A stretch of 20,490 bases of DNA from a virus. The notes beneath the pieces are model-generated. The model was not told the DNA's origin, did not search any database, and saw nothing but the letters and a program-made list of their open reading frames with translations. This document shows positions 7,298-15,871 of this stretch, in pieces. The stretch is taken from IMG/VR virus record IMGVR_UViG_3300030019_000162, positions 1-20,490 of that record; one strand, 5' to 3'. Made by a program: the position numbers and the translations under genes. Every line of letters starts with the position of its first letter. Position 1 is the first letter of the stretch.

Positions 7298-7789
7298 ATG
7301 TACAAAAACCTTTTAACAACATCTTATACAAAATATATTCATAAAATGTTTAACATATCATTCAAAAAAGAATGGTTCGAAACATATTGGGCATTTGATT
7401 TACACGGTACAATAATGAAACCAAGTTATGATTTAAATGATAAGAGTGTAGAATTTTATCCATATGCAAAAGAAGTTTTACAAATACTTACCAATAGAGA
7501 TGATGTCAAGTTAATTATGTGGACATCATCATATGAAAATGAAATAGAACATTATAATACTATTCTTTATGATAATGGAATAATTTTTGACAAAGTAAAT
7601 GAAAACCCAAATATTTCATCTAATAATGGTAATTTTGGGTTTTATGAAAAGAAATTTTACTTCAATATATTATTTGATGATAAAGCAACGTTTGACCCTG
7701 AAACAGATTGGGAACCAATTTTTAATTTATTAAATGCATATCAAGAAGATGGATTTTTACCAAATCCAAAATGGACAACAAAATATTAA
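7298..7789 (+). CDS. HAD-superfamily hydrolase-like protein with a D-x-H-x-T motif I
   Basis: The 163-residue protein shows the HAD landmarks: motif I AFDLHGTI (nucleophile D34, H36 and T38), motif II MWTSS (75-79), a Lys-rich motif III (EKKF, 117-120) and motif IV LFDDK (125-129). HAD phosphatases normally have D-x-D-x-T in motif I; here the second Asp, the usual acid/base, is His. Such D-x-H variants occur in small phage proteins; the activity may be altered or the target may be unusual. There is no cap domain. FNISFKKEWF near residues 18-27 precedes the fold. It is the first gene of the third host-promoter unit, 27 bases before peptidase 3, with no terminator between. Likely a phosphatase on a nucleotide, nucleic-acid end or sugar phosphate, not resolvable from sequence. 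Confidence 0.7.
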   Translation: MYKNLLTTSYTKYIHKMFNISFKKEWFETYWAFDLHGTIMKPSYDLNDKSVEFYPYAKEVLQILTNRDDVKLIMWTSSYENEIEHYNTILYDNGIIFDKVNENPNISSNNGNFGFYEKKFYFNILFDDKATFDPETDWEPIFNLLNAYQEDGFLPNPKWTTKY

Positions 7790-7796
7790 TATTTAT

Positions 7797-7817
7797 AAAA
7801 TAATATATAAAGAAAAA
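7797..7817 (+). promoter_or_regulatory. 21-bp A/T leader motif, second copy
   Basis: Exact copy of 2408-2428, here directly abutting the start codon of the gene at 7817. Its position so near the ATG argues for a leader or ribosome-loading role rather than a promoter at this site, unless translation starts at the later in-frame ATG (7832). Confidence 0.3.
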
Positions 7818-9871
7818 TGGGAAAGAAAAATATGAAATATCTTAAAAAAAACAACATAAAAGAAAACGTTGGAACAGGGTTAGATGCTATTAATGGTATG
7901 ACTGATGCTGAATTCAATGATTTTCTTAATAGTAATGAAAAAAGGACTGATAAGAAAAATAAAGGTAAAGTTAGTCCTGTTTATGCTAATCAAAGTAGTA
8001 ATTTCTTAGAAAATTCTAAGAAGTTTAATGAAGATAAAAAAAAGCAAAAATCTATATATTATGATGATGAAATGATTGATGATATTAAAGATACATTATT
8101 TAAATTAGATAATGATGAAACGCAAGAATATTTAGATGAATTACCATCATCTGTTGAATTATTTAAAGATACACCAATTAGAGTTAAAAAGTCTAAAGAA
8201 ATGGATAAATGGATAAATGATTTTGATCATGTATTTGGTGTAAAAAATTTTGATGACTATCTTAAAAAGAATAAAGATACTGATAAAAATATCACATTTG
8301 TAACACCTGGTGGTGATAAAATTAAATCAGATGATGAAAGATATGAAGAACTTTGGCAAAAATACATGGATAAGCGTGATGAAGAAGAAATGGAAATGGA
8401 TGATGCTGTAACATATAGAAGTGATAGTATCACTAAAGATTTCAAGGATATGTCATTAATGGAAAAATTCATTGATATGACTAAATGGACTTATATTTTA
8501 GGTCAAGAAGATGAATTAGCATATATTTTTCCAAGTGATATTATAAAAGATCCAATCGGAAATTATTATATGAAAATTGGACAAAGTGATACTATGTTTA
8601 CTTGTCACCTTGATACAGCAACTTCTAAAAAAGTAAAAGTAAATCATTTATTTGAAAATGAAGATGATGAAGCAAAGCAAACATTTATCAGTACTGATGG
8701 TAGAACTATTTTAGGTGCAGATGATAAAGCAGGTGTTCTTATTATGTTAAACATGATTGAAAATAAAGTTCCTGGTTTGTACTACTTTTTTATCGGTGAA
8801 GAAAAAGGTACAGTTGGTTCTAATGGTATATTAGAAGCAGACCCAAAATTCTTTGAATCATATAAAAAATGTATTGCATTTGATAGACGTGGTTATGGTT
8901 CTATTATAACTAAGCAATATGGTTCATCTTGTTGTTCACCTGAATTTGCAGAAGCATTAGTAAAGGAAATGGCAAAAGCAACAGGTACTACATTCAAAGA
9001 AGACCCAACGGGTGTATACACTGATTCTGCTGTTTTTATGGATATTATACCAGAAGTTACAAATATATCAGTTGGATATTTTAATGAACACAGTGGTCAA
9101 GAATTTCAGAATATGACATATTTGGAATGGTTATGTGCTGCTGTTATTGAAGTAAATTGGGAATCATTGCCTATTAAAAGAGACCCAATGGAATACTATA
9201 ATAATTTAGTGAAAACTAAAAAAAGCAGTGGTAATAAAAATACAGAAAATTCTGATTATGATGATAATTACAGTAAATTATTTAATATAGTTGAAGAAAT
9301 TATGGCAGATGTTTCTAACATGGAATGTCTTAATGGTGAAGGATTTCAACCTGAAAAAGAAATGATTTTTGAAGATTGGAATGATGAATCAAATGTTTCA
9401 GTTGTAATTATACATAGCGATTATGCAATAACTATTGGAAAAGATTATTTCACTGATTTAGATGACTTAGCAACTTCTATGAAAGATTATTATAATTATG
9501 ATGTATCAAGAATTGAAGATTTTTATAATGATGAAGAAGATGAAGAAGATGAAGATGATGACTACTTAAATTATATGTCTAAAAAACAAAAGGAATTATC
9601 AGATGCATTAGATGATGATGAAGATGAAGAATTATTTGAAACGGGCATAAGTCTTAATTATTTTATGCAAGATATAAAAACCGATTTATTAAACGGTAAG
9701 AAAGTTGGTCATATTTCATCTTATAATATTAATTTATTATTAGAAGATTATGGTAAATCAATAGAAAGTTTAGTAACATGGATATTTCATAATGGTAATG
9801 ATCCACGAAGAACTTTTGGTCTTACATGGGATGCTGATGAAAACGATTTCTATTTTGAAGAAGTTAAATAA
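7817..9871 (+). CDS. M20/M28/M42-like metallopeptidase, paralogue 3, with long N-terminal extension
   Basis: The peptidase domain lies at about 215-450 and keeps the full ligand set: CHLD (H264, D266), GADDKAG (D302), GEEKG (E328/E329), AFDRRGYG (D356) and FNEHSGQEF (H425), plus DPTGVYTDSAVF (396-407) and the CC pair at 372-373. The second domain shared with the other copies spans about 484-560. Unlike them it has a 210-residue, highly charged N-terminal extension starting MKYLKKNNIKENVGTGLD after a short leader, and an acidic run (NDEEDEEDEDDDY, 571-583) before a C-terminal domain of about 75 residues (ISLNYFMQDIKTDLLNG; SIESLVTWIFH). The extension could be a propeptide or a packaging or partner-binding region. 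It is the last gene of its unit, ending in a strong terminator. More diverged than copies 1 and 2 are from each other. Confidence 0.8.
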   Translation: MGKKNMKYLKKNNIKENVGTGLDAINGMTDAEFNDFLNSNEKRTDKKNKGKVSPVYANQSSNFLENSKKFNEDKKKQKSIYYDDEMIDDIKDTLFKLDNDETQEYLDELPSSVELFKDTPIRVKKSKEMDKWINDFDHVFGVKNFDDYLKKNKDTDKNITFVTPGGDKIKSDDERYEELWQKYMDKRDEEEMEMDDAVTYRSDSITKDFKDMSLMEKFIDMTKWTYILGQEDELAYIFPSDIIKDPIGNYYMKIGQSDTMFTCHLDTATSKKVKVNHLFENEDDEAKQTFISTDGRTILGADDKAGVLIMLNMIENKVPGLYYFFIGEEKGTVGSNGILEADPKFFESYKKCIAFDRRGYGSIITKQYGSSCCSPEFAEALVKEMAKATGTTFKEDPTGVYTDSAVFMDIIPEVTNISVGYFNEHSGQEFQNMTYLEWLCAAVIEVNWESLPIKRDPMEYYNNLVKTKKSSGNKNTENSDYDDNYSKLFNIVEEIMADVSNMECLNGEGFQPEKEMIFEDWNDESNVSVVIIHSDYAITIGKDYFTDLDDLATSMKDYYNYDVSRIEDFYNDEEDEEDEDDDYLNYMSKKQKELSDALDDDEDEELFETGISLNYFMQDIKTDLLNGKKVGHISSYNINLLLEDYGKSIESLVTWIFHNGNDPRRTFGLTWDADENDFYFEEVK

Positions 9872-9872
9872 T

Positions 9873-9907
9873 AAAAAAGGATTGATAAATTATCAATCCT
9901 TTTTTTT
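9873..9907. terminator. Bidirectional terminator between convergent genes
   Basis: AAAAAAGGATTGATAA pairs with TTATCAATCCTTTTTT almost without a loop; A and T runs on both sides let it work in both directions. It separates peptidase 3 (+) from the UVR-motif gene (-). Confidence 0.85.
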
Positions 9908-10478
9908 ATTCTGTTATTTTTTTAAGTCGTTCTTTTGTTTCATTTATTTTATCTCGATATATAATTGCATTATCATAATCTTCTATTTTAATAACTTCTT
10001 TCAATTCATTACTTAAAATATCAATTTTTATATTATTATAAGACTTATTCATTGATTTGAAATTTAAAAGGATAAAAACTAATGACCTTTTAAAATTTGT
10101 AATTATTTCATTTATAAATTCTTCCTTATCATCCAAATAACTAATTATTTGTTCATTAATTTGTGGGTCAACCAATGTTGAAAGTTCATCTAATTTTTTA
10201 TACATTATATATGTTTCTTCAATCATCAAATGCAATAATTCGTTTGGTATTATATTTATTTTCTTTTCAATACCATCTTCAACATCAACTAAGTAAACAA
10301 TTCTATTTAATTCATCATTACCATTAAATTTTTCATCATACCCACTCATTAACATATTAAACATTAAGTAAGTTAAAAATGGATTATTCTTTTCTAAAAT
10401 TTGTCCATTTAACCCCATCAACATAATATAAGAAACCGATAATTTATTTATATTTTTTATATTTTCCTTGTCCTTCAT
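9906..10478 (-). CDS. UVR-motif protein of unknown function
   Basis: The last 35 residues (155-189) match the UVR motif: LSNELKEVIKIEDYDNA then IIYRDKINETKERL, i.e. L-x-x-A/V-I-x-x-EDY-x-x-A-x-x-xRD-x-I. In UvrB and UvrC this helical hairpin mediates their contact; in ClpC-type and McsA-like proteins it serves as a protein interaction module. The first 150 residues are helical, with hydrophobic stretches (LSVSYIMLMGLNG; FLTYLMFNMLMSG; RSLVFILLNF) but no clear membrane span, and are not recognised. It is transcribed toward the peptidase genes, sharing their terminator, and diverges from the sheath gene across a 209-base A/T leader. It may be a regulator or adaptor (inference). Confidence 0.6.
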   Translation of the reverse strand: MKDKENIKNINKLSVSYIMLMGLNGQILEKNNPFLTYLMFNMLMSGYDEKFNGNDELNRIVYLVDVEDGIEKKINIIPNELLHLMIEETYIMYKKLDELSTLVDPQINEQIISYLDDKEEFINEIITNFKRSLVFILLNFKSMNKSYNNIKIDILSNELKEVIKIEDYDNAIIYRDKINETKERLKKITE

Positions 10479-10687
10479 AATTTCATTTTTTTATTGTTTA
10501 TACCTATGTATATATCATTTTTACTATAAAGTTTTAGATTTATATTCTTTTTATATATTATTTACTAAAATACAAATTTAAAATAAAATATATAAAATAA
10601 ATATAAGATAAAATAGTTGAGAATTATTGTTTTTAATTATTTATATATAGAAATATAAATGTATTTTAAAAAATAAAATATTAAAAG
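10479..10687. promoter_or_regulatory. A/T-only divergent leader between the UVR gene and the sheath gene
   Basis: This 209-base gap has no good TTTG/TAnnTTTG promoter toward the sheath. It contains ATATAAGATA at 10601-10610 and TATATAGAAATA ending at 10655, 32 bases before the sheath ATG, resembling elements before other virion genes. Probable late promoter region; exact site not established. Confidence 0.4.
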
Positions 10688-13600
10688 ATGCCAATACAAG
10701 AAAAAGATTTAGGTAAATATGTAAGACCTGGTATTTATATCGAAGAAACTAATAGTTCAACGATTACAACACCACCATTACAAAACGTATTAATTAATTT
10801 AGTACCAGGATTTTCAAAGAAAGGACCTTTCAACTACCCAGTGTATATTGAAACACCGACTGCATTTGAAACAACATTTGGAACAATTGATTATCAATTA
10901 GAAAGAAAAGGTTCATATTTTCATAGAACCTGTTTAAAAATGTTAGAAACTGGTCCAATTTGGGCACTCAATTTATTAGATACTATTTCAGGTCGTGATA
11001 AATTAAATTATGTATCTGTTTCAACAACATCTAAATATGATAGTTCTGACCTTAGTAAACCTTTTACTGCTGATTATGAATTATTTTTCAATAGACAAGA
11101 TTTTTGGGAAAAAGATACCGAAACATTTTTAGATTTAATTAAATCAGAACAAAATGATGTATCGAGATTATTACATTTGACAAATATGGGTGATAAAGCT
11201 ATAACAGTATTTTTATTCAAATCAAATGCTACTAATTTTGATGTTACAGCAGAAGTTTGGTATAATGGTGAAACAAAAGTACCATCATATATTCATCCAA
11301 AATCATTAATTTCAGATTATTTAGTTACTGTATTAATATTAGAAGGTAATTGGAATGATTATAAAAAATTAAGTGTTGATTCTAAATGGTCTAAATATTT
11401 TACAACAGATGGATTACAAATTTCAACAATTACAAATTTTTTAAATGAATCAAGTGTTAGTGTATTAGGTAATTATGATGCTTCTTTAATACCAGAATTT
11501 CAAGATTTGAACAGTAGAAATATGTTCATTGAAACTGTTATAAACGATAGTACAAATTCAACATCATTATTTTGTGCATATAATAAAGATTTACTATTAG
11601 ATAGTGATTATCTAAGTGATTTAGTTGATATGGTTGGTTTCACGCTTGTTGGAAGTGATAAAGAAAGTATAAATTTCTTATCATATAATCAAGATTTAAA
11701 AGAAATAAAAAGTTATGATAATGTTTCATTAGATGCAGCTAATAATGTTTTTGCTGTAAATACAATTGGAATCGGTGATTATGGTACATCAATGTTAAAT
11801 TGGAGTACAGATGGTATAATATTTTCTGAAATAACAGATAATTCACAAGTAGGTGTAGCTCCACTTGTTGCAAGTACATTAAAAATTGAAGCAATATTTC
11901 CATTATCAAATGCATCATATATTATAAACGGTGCTAAATACACAATTAATGGTGAAGAAAAACGTATAATTTTAGATAATATTGCACCTAATACAGAAAG
12001 AACAGATATTATTTATTTAGATTCTGATGGTTTTCAAGTTGAAAAGGGTATAGCTTCTATAAGTGGTGAAACAATTTTAAGAGAAATAAATTTCAATAAT
12101 AACAATACTATTATTTTAGGTACTGTTAAAATAATAAATGATACAGAAACTACAAATTATTACTATAATGAAGTATCTGTAAATGGTTCAGGGTTTGTTA
12201 CACTTCCAGTAGAATTCGGTCAAGGAATTGATAATATTGGTGAATTTTTAAGTGTTGTATTTACCTACACTGATGTAACAAGAATTTTAAGTTCAAATTC
12301 TGATTATTATAAACAATTAAGAGCTTCTAAATATTATACTGAATTATCAAGTAATATTGCTACTAATAAAGGTGTAATTGTTAAATTATCAGGTGCGGGT
12401 AAAGAATCTATTATTGATCCAATATCAATACCAGGTACATCATTATCATTAGCAACTGTTAACATTTATATTAGTAATCCTACTAATTATTTAAATGGTG
12501 CTATTTATTATATTGATAATGAATTTAATTATGTAAGTGGTAATGTTATGACTACTGCGTATGATACTATGACAAATGTTGTTTCAAAATATTCAGCATT
12601 GTATTTAGATTATATTAACGGTGAAATTAATAATGGTGATTATATTCTAAAAAATGGTGTTAAAGATGCACTTACTATGTTTGTTGATGCAAACGGTATT
12701 ATGACATTAACATTCGATTTTTCACCTGAATTTTTACCACTTGATATCCTTTCAGATATTGGTAATTGGAAAGAAACAATTCAAATTGATGGTTTGGATG
12801 TAAGTTTTGATCCAACAAATACTTTATCAATAAAGATGAGTAAAGAAAGATACCCAGAAGTAAAAGTTGGTATGTATATTGAAGCATATTATGATGAAGC
12901 ATATTATTCAAATGTTGGTGAAGGATTTTCAATTGGTGATTATACACCAAGAAAATTAGTTAGAGTAATAAGTGTTAAAAACGATGTTATTGATACTACT
13001 TTAAAAAATGTTTTTACTGATGGTCCAATTAAAATCACAAAGATTTTAGATAAAGAAGAATATTATACAACAATGTATCCTGCAATTTATCAATATGCAA
13101 CACATTTAAAAGGTGCTAATTTAATTCCATTTAAATTGAATATTGATTCAATACCTAACGGTACAGAAGCAAGATTGAACACAATTTTAAATGTTATGGG
13201 TCAAGGAACACAAATGTTTAAAGGATTAGTAAACAAAAATAAAATTTCATGGAGATATTTAGTAGATTCATTTGGTTTAGGTTTAAGTGAAAATTCAAAA
13301 CAACAATATCTTGATATTTGTGGTAAAAAATTAAACTGTTTAGGTTTCATTAATATGCCAAGTGTTAAAGACTTCAAAAAGTCATACAATCCAAGTTATG
13401 TTGATGAATATGGTGCATTTAGTACAGTATATCTTAAAGACGGTGCTAACTTAGATAAAAACCCTAACTTCTTATATACTTTCGGTGAAGGTGTGGGTGG
13501 TTCAACAGTTGGTTATTTCTTCCCTTATGTAACACATACAGTAGACGGTGTAACTAAAGAAGTACCACCAGCAGCATTTGCTGCAACTGCTTATATGAGA

Positions 13601-14149
13601 AAACAACTATCTAATAGTTCTGCAACTTACCCTTGGACAATTGTAGCAGGTGTTAATGATGGTATTATTTCAGGTATGGGTAAAACAGAAATTGATTTTA
13701 CGGATGATGATTTAACAAACTTAGCACAAATGGGTGTTAATCCAATAACATTCGTAAGAAAAGTTGGTTATATTATAAATGATGAAAGTACTGCAAGTGT
13801 ATTCCCAATATCTTCATTAAGTTATATACATTCAAGAGAAGTTCTTATTGAATTAGAAAATGACCTTTATGATATGTTGTTAAGATACCAATGGAAATTT
13901 AATACACCAGGTATTCGTTCTGAAATCAAATACAAAGCTGATACAATTTGTAGGGGTTATGTAGAAAAAGGTGGATTGTATGCATTTAGAAATGTAATTG
14001 ATATTAGTAATAATACAAATTATATTATAGACTTACAAGGTGGTGTACTTGATACACATGTTGAAATTGTTAAAGGTATGGGTTGGATTGTTAATAACAT
14101 TACAATCGAAAAAACAGGGACAATTACTTCAACTGGATTCGGAGCTTAA
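10688..14149 (+). CDS. Contractile tail sheath protein (T4 gp18-like)
   Basis: The sheath polymerises around the tail tube and contracts to drive it into the host. The N-terminus (GKYVRPGIYIEET; LVPGFSKKGPFNYP; TAFETTFG) is the standard sheath start, and the last part carries the conserved core: a region near 785-870 (AIYQYATHLKGANLIPF; SWRYLVDSFGLGL), FAATAYMRKQ, YPWTIVAGVNDGI (about 979-991), VNPITFVRKVGY and the C-terminal GGVLDTHVEIVKGMGW strand region. At 1153 residues it is far longer than T4 gp18 (about 660); the extra sequence lies between about residue 100 and 775 and is beta-rich and Asn/Thr/Ser-rich, as expected of surface-exposed inserted domains. The gene ends in a strong terminator. 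It stands upstream of the tube gene, separated from it by an inverted fibre-like gene. Confidence 0.9.
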   Translation: MPIQEKDLGKYVRPGIYIEETNSSTITTPPLQNVLINLVPGFSKKGPFNYPVYIETPTAFETTFGTIDYQLERKGSYFHRTCLKMLETGPIWALNLLDTISGRDKLNYVSVSTTSKYDSSDLSKPFTADYELFFNRQDFWEKDTETFLDLIKSEQNDVSRLLHLTNMGDKAITVFLFKSNATNFDVTAEVWYNGETKVPSYIHPKSLISDYLVTVLILEGNWNDYKKLSVDSKWSKYFTTDGLQISTITNFLNESSVSVLGNYDASLIPEFQDLNSRNMFIETVINDSTNSTSLFCAYNKDLLLDSDYLSDLVDMVGFTLVGSDKESINFLSYNQDLKEIKSYDNVSLDAANNVFAVNTIGIGDYGTSMLNWSTDGIIFSEITDNSQVGVAPLVASTLKIEAIFPLSNASYIINGAKYTINGEEKRIILDNIAPNTERTDIIYLDSDGFQVEKGIASISGETILREINFNNNNTIILGTVKIINDTETTNYYYNEVSVNGSGFVTLPVEFGQGIDNIGEFLSVVFTYTDVTRILSSNSDYYKQLRASKYYTELSSNIATNKGVIVKLSGAGKESIIDPISIPGTSLSLATVNIYISNPTNYLNGAIYYIDNEFNYVSGNVMTTAYDTMTNVVSKYSALYLDYINGEINNGDYILKNGVKDALTMFVDANGIMTLTFDFSPEFLPLDILSDIGNWKETIQIDGLDVSFDPTNTLSIKMSKERYPEVKVGMYIEAYYDEAYYSNVGEGFSIGDYTPRKLVRVISVKNDVIDTTLKNVFTDGPIKITKILDKEEYYTTMYPAIYQYATHLKGANLIPFKLNIDSIPNGTEARLNTILNVMGQGTQMFKGLVNKNKISWRYLVDSFGLGLSENSKQQYLDICGKKLNCLGFINMPSVKDFKKSYNPSYVDEYGAFSTVYLKDGANLDKNPNFLYTFGEGVGGSTVGYFFPYVTHTVDGVTKEVPPAAFAATAYMRKQLSNSSATYPWTIVAGVNDGIISGMGKTEIDFTDDDLTNLAQMGVNPITFVRKVGYIINDESTASVFPISSLSYIHSREVLIELENDLYDMLLRYQWKFNTPGIRSEIKYKADTICRGYVEKGGLYAFRNVIDISNNTNYIIDLQGGVLDTHVEIVKGMGWIVNNITIEKTGTITSTGFGA

Positions 14150-14164
14150 TTACAATACTATATT

Positions 14165-14195
14165 AAAAAACCACTTCAAAAGAGTGGTTTTTTTT
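14165..14195. terminator. Bidirectional terminator between sheath and fibre-like genes
   Basis: AAAAAACCACT (14165-14175) pairs with AGTGGTTTTTT (14183-14193) around a seven-base loop. It stops transcription from both convergent genes; the fibre gene's stop codon overlaps its right edge. Confidence 0.85.
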
Positions 14196-15669
14196 ATAAT
14201 AATATAGATAAATATATGAAAAATATTGAATCATCAGATTCTAAATGATATGATGCGGTATTTTCATTCCAAAATAACAAATCCCCTATATCTACATTAT
14301 TTAATGATTTTGCTGTTATTCCATTATCACTTGAAAAGTAACAGTCATATATTTTTACACCATCACCGAGATTTACAGGAACACCATTAACTTCAACCCT
14401 AACTAATGTTAAAGGTTTATTTAAAATAGGTATACTTGTTGCTAAATGAATATTTGTTCCCGTCATAGCAGACATATTAAAATTCCCTTTTACATAATCT
14501 AAAGATTCTATCTTATTATTTATAGTACTTAATGCATCTTGTACATTAGTAGAATCTAAATTAATTGCATCTGAATTATCATAACTAATATTTACAGCAG
14601 TATTTGATACAGAACCAGCAGAAACTGATATTGACTTTATTTGTATAATTTTACATTGTGTACTATCTGATAAATTAGTTGCGTTATTTTTAACTATTAA
14701 AAAACATAATGGTACAGACGTAATCAAAATTTCATTAGGAATATTAATACCTAATAGTTGTAAATCACTTTCAGCAGATGTTATATCTTTATATTCAGTG
14801 TGTTGTGTTGGGTATATTAAAAATAATATATCATCACTTAAACAAGACCTACATAATATTCTTAACGTATAATTATTATTTGTTGTAACTTGTAAATTAG
14901 TTGTACCATTGGACCAATGATTAGTATCTATTGAATCATAATTATTAGCATCACCACCGTAAATCCATGTAGAACCATTATAATATGATGTAAAAAACTT
15001 TATATGTGTTTTTGAAATAAGTGTTTTTTGGTTAGGATATCTTAAATCATATTTTGAATTTATTGAATATCCTACAACATCACCACCACTTACATCTAAA
15101 AAAGAATTTGAATCAGTCGGTGTGACAATATTACCACTAATTACCTTTGGTCCTTCATTTATATGAATATCAATTATTGATGGTAAATCCCTACTAAAAA
15201 TAGGTTTAAATAAAGAATCACTATATAACTTTCTATTACTTGGTTTAATTAATAACTGACCTAATACGACATAACTATTTCTTTGTTCTACTGTAAATTT
15301 AGATAATTGTTGAATTATATTACTATTATTATCAATAGCAATATAAATAAAAAGTTCTGTTAAACCAAAACTTATAATAGATATATTTAATTTATCAGTC
15401 CAAATTAATTGAATTATTGATTTGGTTATTGGGTTAACAAAATTACCAATACCTGCTAATATATTAAAAGTATTATCATCAATAATTTGTATAAGACCAC
15501 CTGTATATAGACCAGTACCTAAAGCATAATTAACAGATGTTTCATTTATGAATTTTAAATTTACCGCATCATTACTATCAATCGGTGAATCAACATTTAT
15601 TAATCTATTATTATTTATATCAAAATCCGATATAATTTCAAGTTGCTTATTTTTAATTTTTGTTATCAT
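14194..15669 (-). CDS. Tail fibre-like protein on the opposite strand
   Basis: The N-terminus (DFDINNNRLINVDSPIDSND then AVNLKFIN) is the repeat-like pattern common in phage tail fibres and baseplate-attached receptor-binding proteins: D-x-N-x-x-R-I-x-N, then DAVNL-x-x-x-N. The body is beta-rich and Ser/Asn/Thr-rich with two Cys close together (LCRSCLSDD), and near 370-395 there is another fibre-type segment (AINLDSTNVQDALSTINNKI). The C-terminus (GDLLFWNENTASYHLESDDS followed by a short hydrophobic strand) looks like a terminal beta domain. The host receptor cannot be predicted. It lies inverted between the sheath and tube genes, which are normally adjacent, so it is probably an insertion relative to the T4-type order. 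It diverges from the tube gene across a 202-base leader with a mirrored element. Confidence 0.65.
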   Translation of the reverse strand: MITKIKNKQLEIISDFDINNNRLINVDSPIDSNDAVNLKFINETSVNYALGTGLYTGGLIQIIDDNTFNILAGIGNFVNPITKSIIQLIWTDKLNISIISFGLTELFIYIAIDNNSNIIQQLSKFTVEQRNSYVVLGQLLIKPSNRKLYSDSLFKPIFSRDLPSIIDIHINEGPKVISGNIVTPTDSNSFLDVSGGDVVGYSINSKYDLRYPNQKTLISKTHIKFFTSYYNGSTWIYGGDANNYDSIDTNHWSNGTTNLQVTTNNNYTLRILCRSCLSDDILFLIYPTQHTEYKDITSAESDLQLLGINIPNEILITSVPLCFLIVKNNATNLSDSTQCKIIQIKSISVSAGSVSNTAVNISYDNSDAINLDSTNVQDALSTINNKIESLDYVKGNFNMSAMTGTNIHLATSIPILNKPLTLVRVEVNGVPVNLGDGVKIYDCYFSSDNGITAKSLNNVDIGDLLFWNENTASYHLESDDSIFFIYLSILL

Positions 15670-15871
15670 TAAATGTTAATTTTTTATTTCTTATTCTATA
15701 TTCTTATATATTAAAAATAATTAATTGTAAATGATAGAATAAGGTGGTATAAACAAAAAAATGATTTTTTATTATTTATATATAAAATAAGTTGAAAAAT
15801 CAGCTTATAAATAATAAAAATATAAGAATATATAATTTATATATAATGTATAAAAAATAAAATAAAAAATT
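15670..15871. promoter_or_regulatory. Divergent leader with a mirrored 13-bp element (fibre/tube)
   Basis: ATATAAGAATATA occurs at 15820-15832 on + (39 bases before the tube ATG) and exactly on - at 15697-15709 (27 bases before the fibre ATG). ATATAGAATAA lies on - at 15691-15701. The symmetry fits a pair of late promoters firing outward. No host-type promoter is seen. Confidence 0.45.

Noticed and set aside
8257-8472. Minus-strand open frame inside peptidase 3
   Set aside because: Antisense to the charged Asp/Glu/Lys-rich extension; the Ser/Leu-rich translation is the expected mirror of GAT/GAA codons.
9792-10016. Plus-strand frame across the end of peptidase 3 and the terminator
   Set aside because: It crosses the convergent terminator and is antisense to the UVR motif; the Phe/Ile-rich translation is not protein-like.
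12699-13389. Minus-strand open frames within the sheath gene
   Set aside because: They lie opposite the sheath gene and have no independent evidence.
15806-15813. T4-type late promoter TATAAATA
   Set aside because: A single match before the tube gene; the octamer also occurs inside coding regions (for example near 4783 and 16068) as expected in such AT-rich DNA.
14165-15871. Invertible fibre cassette
   Set aside because: I saw no matching inverted repeats flanking the gene and no recombinase; the mirrored 13-bp elements lie on the same side of it and fit promoters better.
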